DNA of 64,000 nt from the NCBI RefSeq assembly GCF_001424225.1, contig NZ_LMOR01000004.1, positions 434,001 to 498,000 of the forward strand, written 5' to 3'. The stretch is from Microbacterium sp. Leaf151 (GTDB lineage Bacteria > Actinomycetota > Actinomycetes > Actinomycetales > Microbacteriaceae). The translations under genes were made by a program, and so were the position numbers. This document shows positions 61,515-64,000 of the stretch, one piece after another; the first letter of the stretch is position 1, and every line of letters starts with the position of its first letter. The notes below the pieces were generated by a model. It saw only the letters and a list, made by a program, of their open reading frames with translations, was not told where the DNA came from and did no database searches.

Positions 61515-62966
61515 TCAGTCCTCGCCGGGATCGTCGTGGTCGACGATGTGCATCGCACGGGCGGCGTCGGTGATGCTCGACGTCAGCGACGGGTAGACGG
61601 CGAAGACGCGGGCGACCTGATCGACGGTGAGGCGGCGTTCGACGGCGATCGCGATCGGGTAGATCAACTCCGACGCCTTGGGGCCGACGATGACGCCGCC
61701 CATCATCGTGCCGCTGCCCTTGCGGGCGATGAGCTTGACGAAGCCGTCGGTGATCCCTTGCATCTTCGCGCGGGGGTTCGCCGACAGCGGGAGCTTGCGG
61801 ACGACGCCCGCGATGCGGCCCTCGGTGACGTCCTGCTCGCTGAAGCCGACGGTGGCGATCTCGGGGGCGGTGAAGATGTTGGCCGTGATGCGGCGGGTCT
61901 CGAGCGGGATGACGATGTCGCCCAGGGCGTGGAAGATCGCCTGACGTCCCTGCATCGAGGCGACGGATGCCAGGGGCACGAAGTTCGTGCAGTCGCCGGC
62001 CGCGTAGATGTTGGGGACCGAGGTGCGCGCGACGCGGTTGACGCGGATGTTGCCGCCCGCCGTCATCTGCACCCCGGCCTGCTCGAGACCGATGCCGGCC
62101 GTGTTGGGGATCGAGCCGACCGCCATCAGGCAGTGACTGCCCTCGATCGTGCGACCGTCGGCGAGGGTGACGAGGACGCCGTCTCCGGTGTTGACGACCG
62201 ACTCGGCACGGGCCTTGGCGAGCAGCGTCATGCCGCCGCGCTGGAACACGCGTTCGAGCACGGCAGCCGCATCCTGATCCTCGCCGGGGAGCACCTGATC
62301 GCGGCTGGAGACGAGCGTGACCTTCGCGCCGAGGTTCATGTAGGCCGACGCGAACTCCGCGCCCGTGACCCCCGAGCCCACCACGATGAGGTGCGACGGC
62401 ACGGACTTCATGTTGTAGAGCTGCGTCCAGGTGAGGATGCGCTGCCCGTCGGGCTTGGCCGAGGGGAGTTCGCGCGGGGACGCGCCGACCGAGACGACGA
62501 GGGTCTCGGCCTCGACGCGGTCGAAGTCGGTGCCTCCCGCCTCGGTCGAGACGACGACAGCGCCGTTGCCATCGAGACGGCCGTGACCGGAGATGATGCG
62601 CACCCCGGCCTCGAGCAGGGAGGAGCGCATGTCGTCGGACTGCTGACGAGCGAGCGAAAGGAGGCGCTGGTTGACGGCGGCGAGGTTGATCGCGACCTCG
62701 GGGGTCAGCGGCTTGCCGCGGTCGTCCTTGGCGAACAGCTGCACGCCGAGGCTGCTGGCATTGCGGATGGCGACGGCGGCGTCGGCCGTGGCGATGAGGG
62801 TCTTCGAGGGCACCACGTCGGTGATGACGGCGGAGCCGCCCACGCCCGCACGCTCCACGAGGGTGACGTCGGCGCCGAGCTGCGCGGCCGACAGGGCCGC
62901 CTCGTAGCCGCCGGGGCCGCCGCCGACGATCGCGACGGACTGCTTGCGCTCGAAGCTCTGCACCAT
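61515..62966 (-). CDS. lpdA: LpdA-type NAD(P)H quinone reductase (pyridine nucleotide-disulfide oxidoreductase family, no redox disulfide)
   Basis: 483 residues. FAD-binding VAIVGGGPGGYEAAL at the N-terminus, NAD(P)-binding VVGSGVTGAEFASAY in the middle, IYAAGDCTN and a C-terminal dimerisation domain (IFTAPEIATVGFSEQD). The active-site segment reads VGGSAVITDVVPSKTLI, where lipoamide dehydrogenases have Cys-x4-Cys, so it cannot do disulfide chemistry. This matches mycobacterial LpdA (Rv3303c), a quinone reductase. ATG 62966 is preferred because CAGAAT ends 7 nt before it; ATG 62975 overlaps that box. Confidence 0.9.
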   Translation of the reverse strand: MVQSFERKQSVAIVGGGPGGYEAALSAAQLGADVTLVERAGVGGSAVITDVVPSKTLIATADAAVAIRNASSLGVQLFAKDDRGKPLTPEVAINLAAVNQRLLSLARQQSDDMRSSLLEAGVRIISGHGRLDGNGAVVVSTEAGGTDFDRVEAETLVVSVGASPRELPSAKPDGQRILTWTQLYNMKSVPSHLIVVGSGVTGAEFASAYMNLGAKVTLVSSRDQVLPGEDQDAAAVLERVFQRGGMTLLAKARAESVVNTGDGVLVTLADGRTIEGSHCLMAVGSIPNTAGIGLEQAGVQMTAGGNIRVNRVARTSVPNIYAAGDCTNFVPLASVASMQGRQAIFHALGDIVIPLETRRITANIFTAPEIATVGFSEQDVTEGRIAGVVRKLPLSANPRAKMQGITDGFVKLIARKGSGTMMGGVIVGPKASELIYPIAIAVERRLTVDQVARVFAVYPSLTSSITDAARAMHIVDHDDPGED

Positions 62967-62973
62967 GGCATCC

Positions 62974-62979
62974 ATTCTG
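62974..62979 (-). promoter_or_regulatory. -10-like box (CAGAAT), leaderless start of lpdA
   Basis: CAGAAT, 7 nt, then ATG 62966. It is part of the 15-nt block GACAGAATGGATGCC shared with the purK promoter. Confidence 0.45.
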
Positions 62980-63133
62980 TCAGCGTGGCGGCCACCGCCG
63001 ATCCGCTGCCGCGGTGAAACGCACCGGGGGCCGGCCCGCGAACGAGGGCGCGGGGATCCCCGACGCCCACCCGCCGGGGACCGACACGCCCTCCGGCGGA
63101 GCCCGGCATCTGGCCCGCACGCGCCGTGCTTTC

Positions 63134-63139
63134 TAGAGT
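63134..63139 (+). promoter_or_regulatory. -10 box (TAGAGT), leaderless start of punA
   Basis: TAGAGT, 6 nt (GGGGGA), then ATG 63146. Confidence 0.5.
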
Positions 63140-63145
63140 GGGGGG

Positions 63146-63979
63146 ATGTCCAACAGCATCTCTCACCCGCTCGACGACCCCGCGGTCGACCCCTTCGAGG
63201 TCGCCGCGGCCGCAGCGGCCGACATCGCGCGCCTCTCGGGCGTCGCGCACCACGACATCGCCGTCACCCTGGGGTCGGGCTGGGGGCGCGCAGCCGGTCT
63301 CATCGGCGAGGAGACGGCGTCGTTCCCCGCCACCGAGGTCGTCGGCTTCTCCAAGCCCGCCCTCGAGGGGCACGTCGGCACGCTCCGCAGCGTCCGCACC
63401 CCGGGCGGGAAGAACGTGCTCGTCATCGGCGCGCGCACGCACTACTACGAGAACCACGGCGTGCGCCGGGTCGTGCACAGTGTGCGCACCGCCGCTGCGA
63501 CGGGCGCCCAGACGATGATCCTGACGAACGGCGCCGGCGGTATCCGCGAGACGTGGAAGCCCGGGCAGCCCGTGCTCATCAGCGACCACATCAACCTCAC
63601 CGCCGACTCGCCGCTCGAGGGTGCCACCTTCATCGACCTCACCGACCTGTATTCGACGCGCCTGCGCGACATCGCCCGGGGCATCGACCCGTCGCTCGAC
63701 GAGGGCGTCTACTGCCAGTTCCGCGGGCCGCACTACGAGACCCCGGCCGAGGTGCAGATGGCCAAGACCATCGGCGGGCACATCGTCGGCATGTCGACCG
63801 CCCTCGAGGCGATCGCCGCACGCCAGGCGGGCATGGAGATCCTCGGCTTCTCGCTCATCACGAACCTGGCCGCCGGCATCCAGAAGACCCCGCTCAGCCA
63901 TGAAGAGGTGCTCGAGGCCGGCCGCGAGGCCGAGCCCGTCATCTCAGCGCTGCTGGCCCGCGTGATCGGCGCGCTGTGA
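63146..63979 (+). CDS. punA: Purine nucleoside phosphorylase
   Basis: 277 residues, trimeric (PNP/MTAP) class. It splits inosine or guanosine with phosphate to the base and ribose-1-phosphate. Motifs: VTLGSGWGRAAG (phosphate loop), GARTHYYENHGV, TNGAGGIRETWKPGQPVLISDHINLT, FRGPHYETPAEVQM, and GMSTALEAIAARQAGMEILGFSLITNLAAG (base-binding region). ATG 63146 is 6 nt after TAGAGT. It is divergent from lpdA, as recalled for deoD (Rv3307) near Rv3303c. The stop overlaps the next GTG. Confidence 0.95.
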   Translation: MSNSISHPLDDPAVDPFEVAAAAAADIARLSGVAHHDIAVTLGSGWGRAAGLIGEETASFPATEVVGFSKPALEGHVGTLRSVRTPGGKNVLVIGARTHYYENHGVRRVVHSVRTAAATGAQTMILTNGAGGIRETWKPGQPVLISDHINLTADSPLEGATFIDLTDLYSTRLRDIARGIDPSLDEGVYCQFRGPHYETPAEVQMAKTIGGHIVGMSTALEAIAARQAGMEILGFSLITNLAAGIQKTPLSHEEVLEAGREAEPVISALLARVIGAL

Positions 63980-64000
63980 GCGAGAACCCTTCCGGCGATG
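63976..64000 (+). CDS. Start of next gene, truncated (probably phosphosugar mutase)
   Basis: GTG 63976 overlaps the punA stop (GTGA) and reads VSENPSGD before the window ends. Only context suggests its identity: in mycobacteria deoD is followed by a phosphomannomutase-type gene (pmmB), and ribose-1-phosphate from PunA is a mutase substrate. Confidence 0.45.

Overview
The window is 64 kb of very GC-rich actinobacterial chromosome. The best fit is a member of the Microbacteriaceae, probably Microbacterium or a close relative. This rests on the gene content (WhiB regulator, AccE epsilon subunit, DUF3499, DUF5719, galactofuranosyltransferases), GTG starts with 4-nt GTGA overlaps, and many genes whose start codon lies 6-8 nt after a TANNNT -10 box (leaderless transcription). 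No phage, insertion sequence, CRISPR array, tRNA or rRNA gene was seen.

The two flanks are a conserved actinobacterial backbone. Left (1-8.7 kb): a truncated SpoIIM-like protein, an RDD protein, DUF3499, a zincin-family protein, DUF5719, a giant membrane glycosyltransferase, whiB and manA. Right (45.8-64 kb): a glycosyltransferase, an LCP ligase, purE, purK, a PH-domain protein, birA, accD-accE, maf, accA, an LpdA-type flavoprotein, punA and the first codons of the next gene. From memory this order parallels the M. tuberculosis H37Rv stretch from about Rv3255c to Rv3308. A three-gene two-component locus (54.1-57.0 kb) and an RNA methyltransferase gene sit between accE and maf.

The middle (8.7-45.7 kb) is a surface-polysaccharide region. 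It holds an O-antigen ligase/polymerase, GlfT2 and a GlfT1-like enzyme with UDP-galactopyranose mutase (a galactofuranan module), and an acyltransferase-SGNH protein. A nine-gene plus-strand run follows: DUF6541, five glycosyltransferases, a Wzx-like flippase, a CgeB-like protein and GtrA. Next come a three-gene set for a 2,3-diamino sugar nucleotide, a DUF2142 protein, a Wzm/Wzt ABC exporter with two tandem RgpF-like glycosyltransferases, dTDP-L-rhamnose synthesis (rmlA, rmlB and a fused rmlC-rmlD), and a secreted FG-GAP repeat protein coupled to a lipoprotein. Together these would make nucleotide sugars (UDP-Galf, dTDP-Rha, a diacetamido sugar), build glycans on lipid carriers, export them by Wzx and ABC routes, and attach them to peptidoglycan through LCP.

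Two longer gene-free stretches carry repeats. One is a 25-nt GC-rich minisatellite (53.83-54.08 kb). The other is a pair of about 84-bp direct repeats, each a nested palindrome, between accA and lpdA (61.1-61.4 kb).
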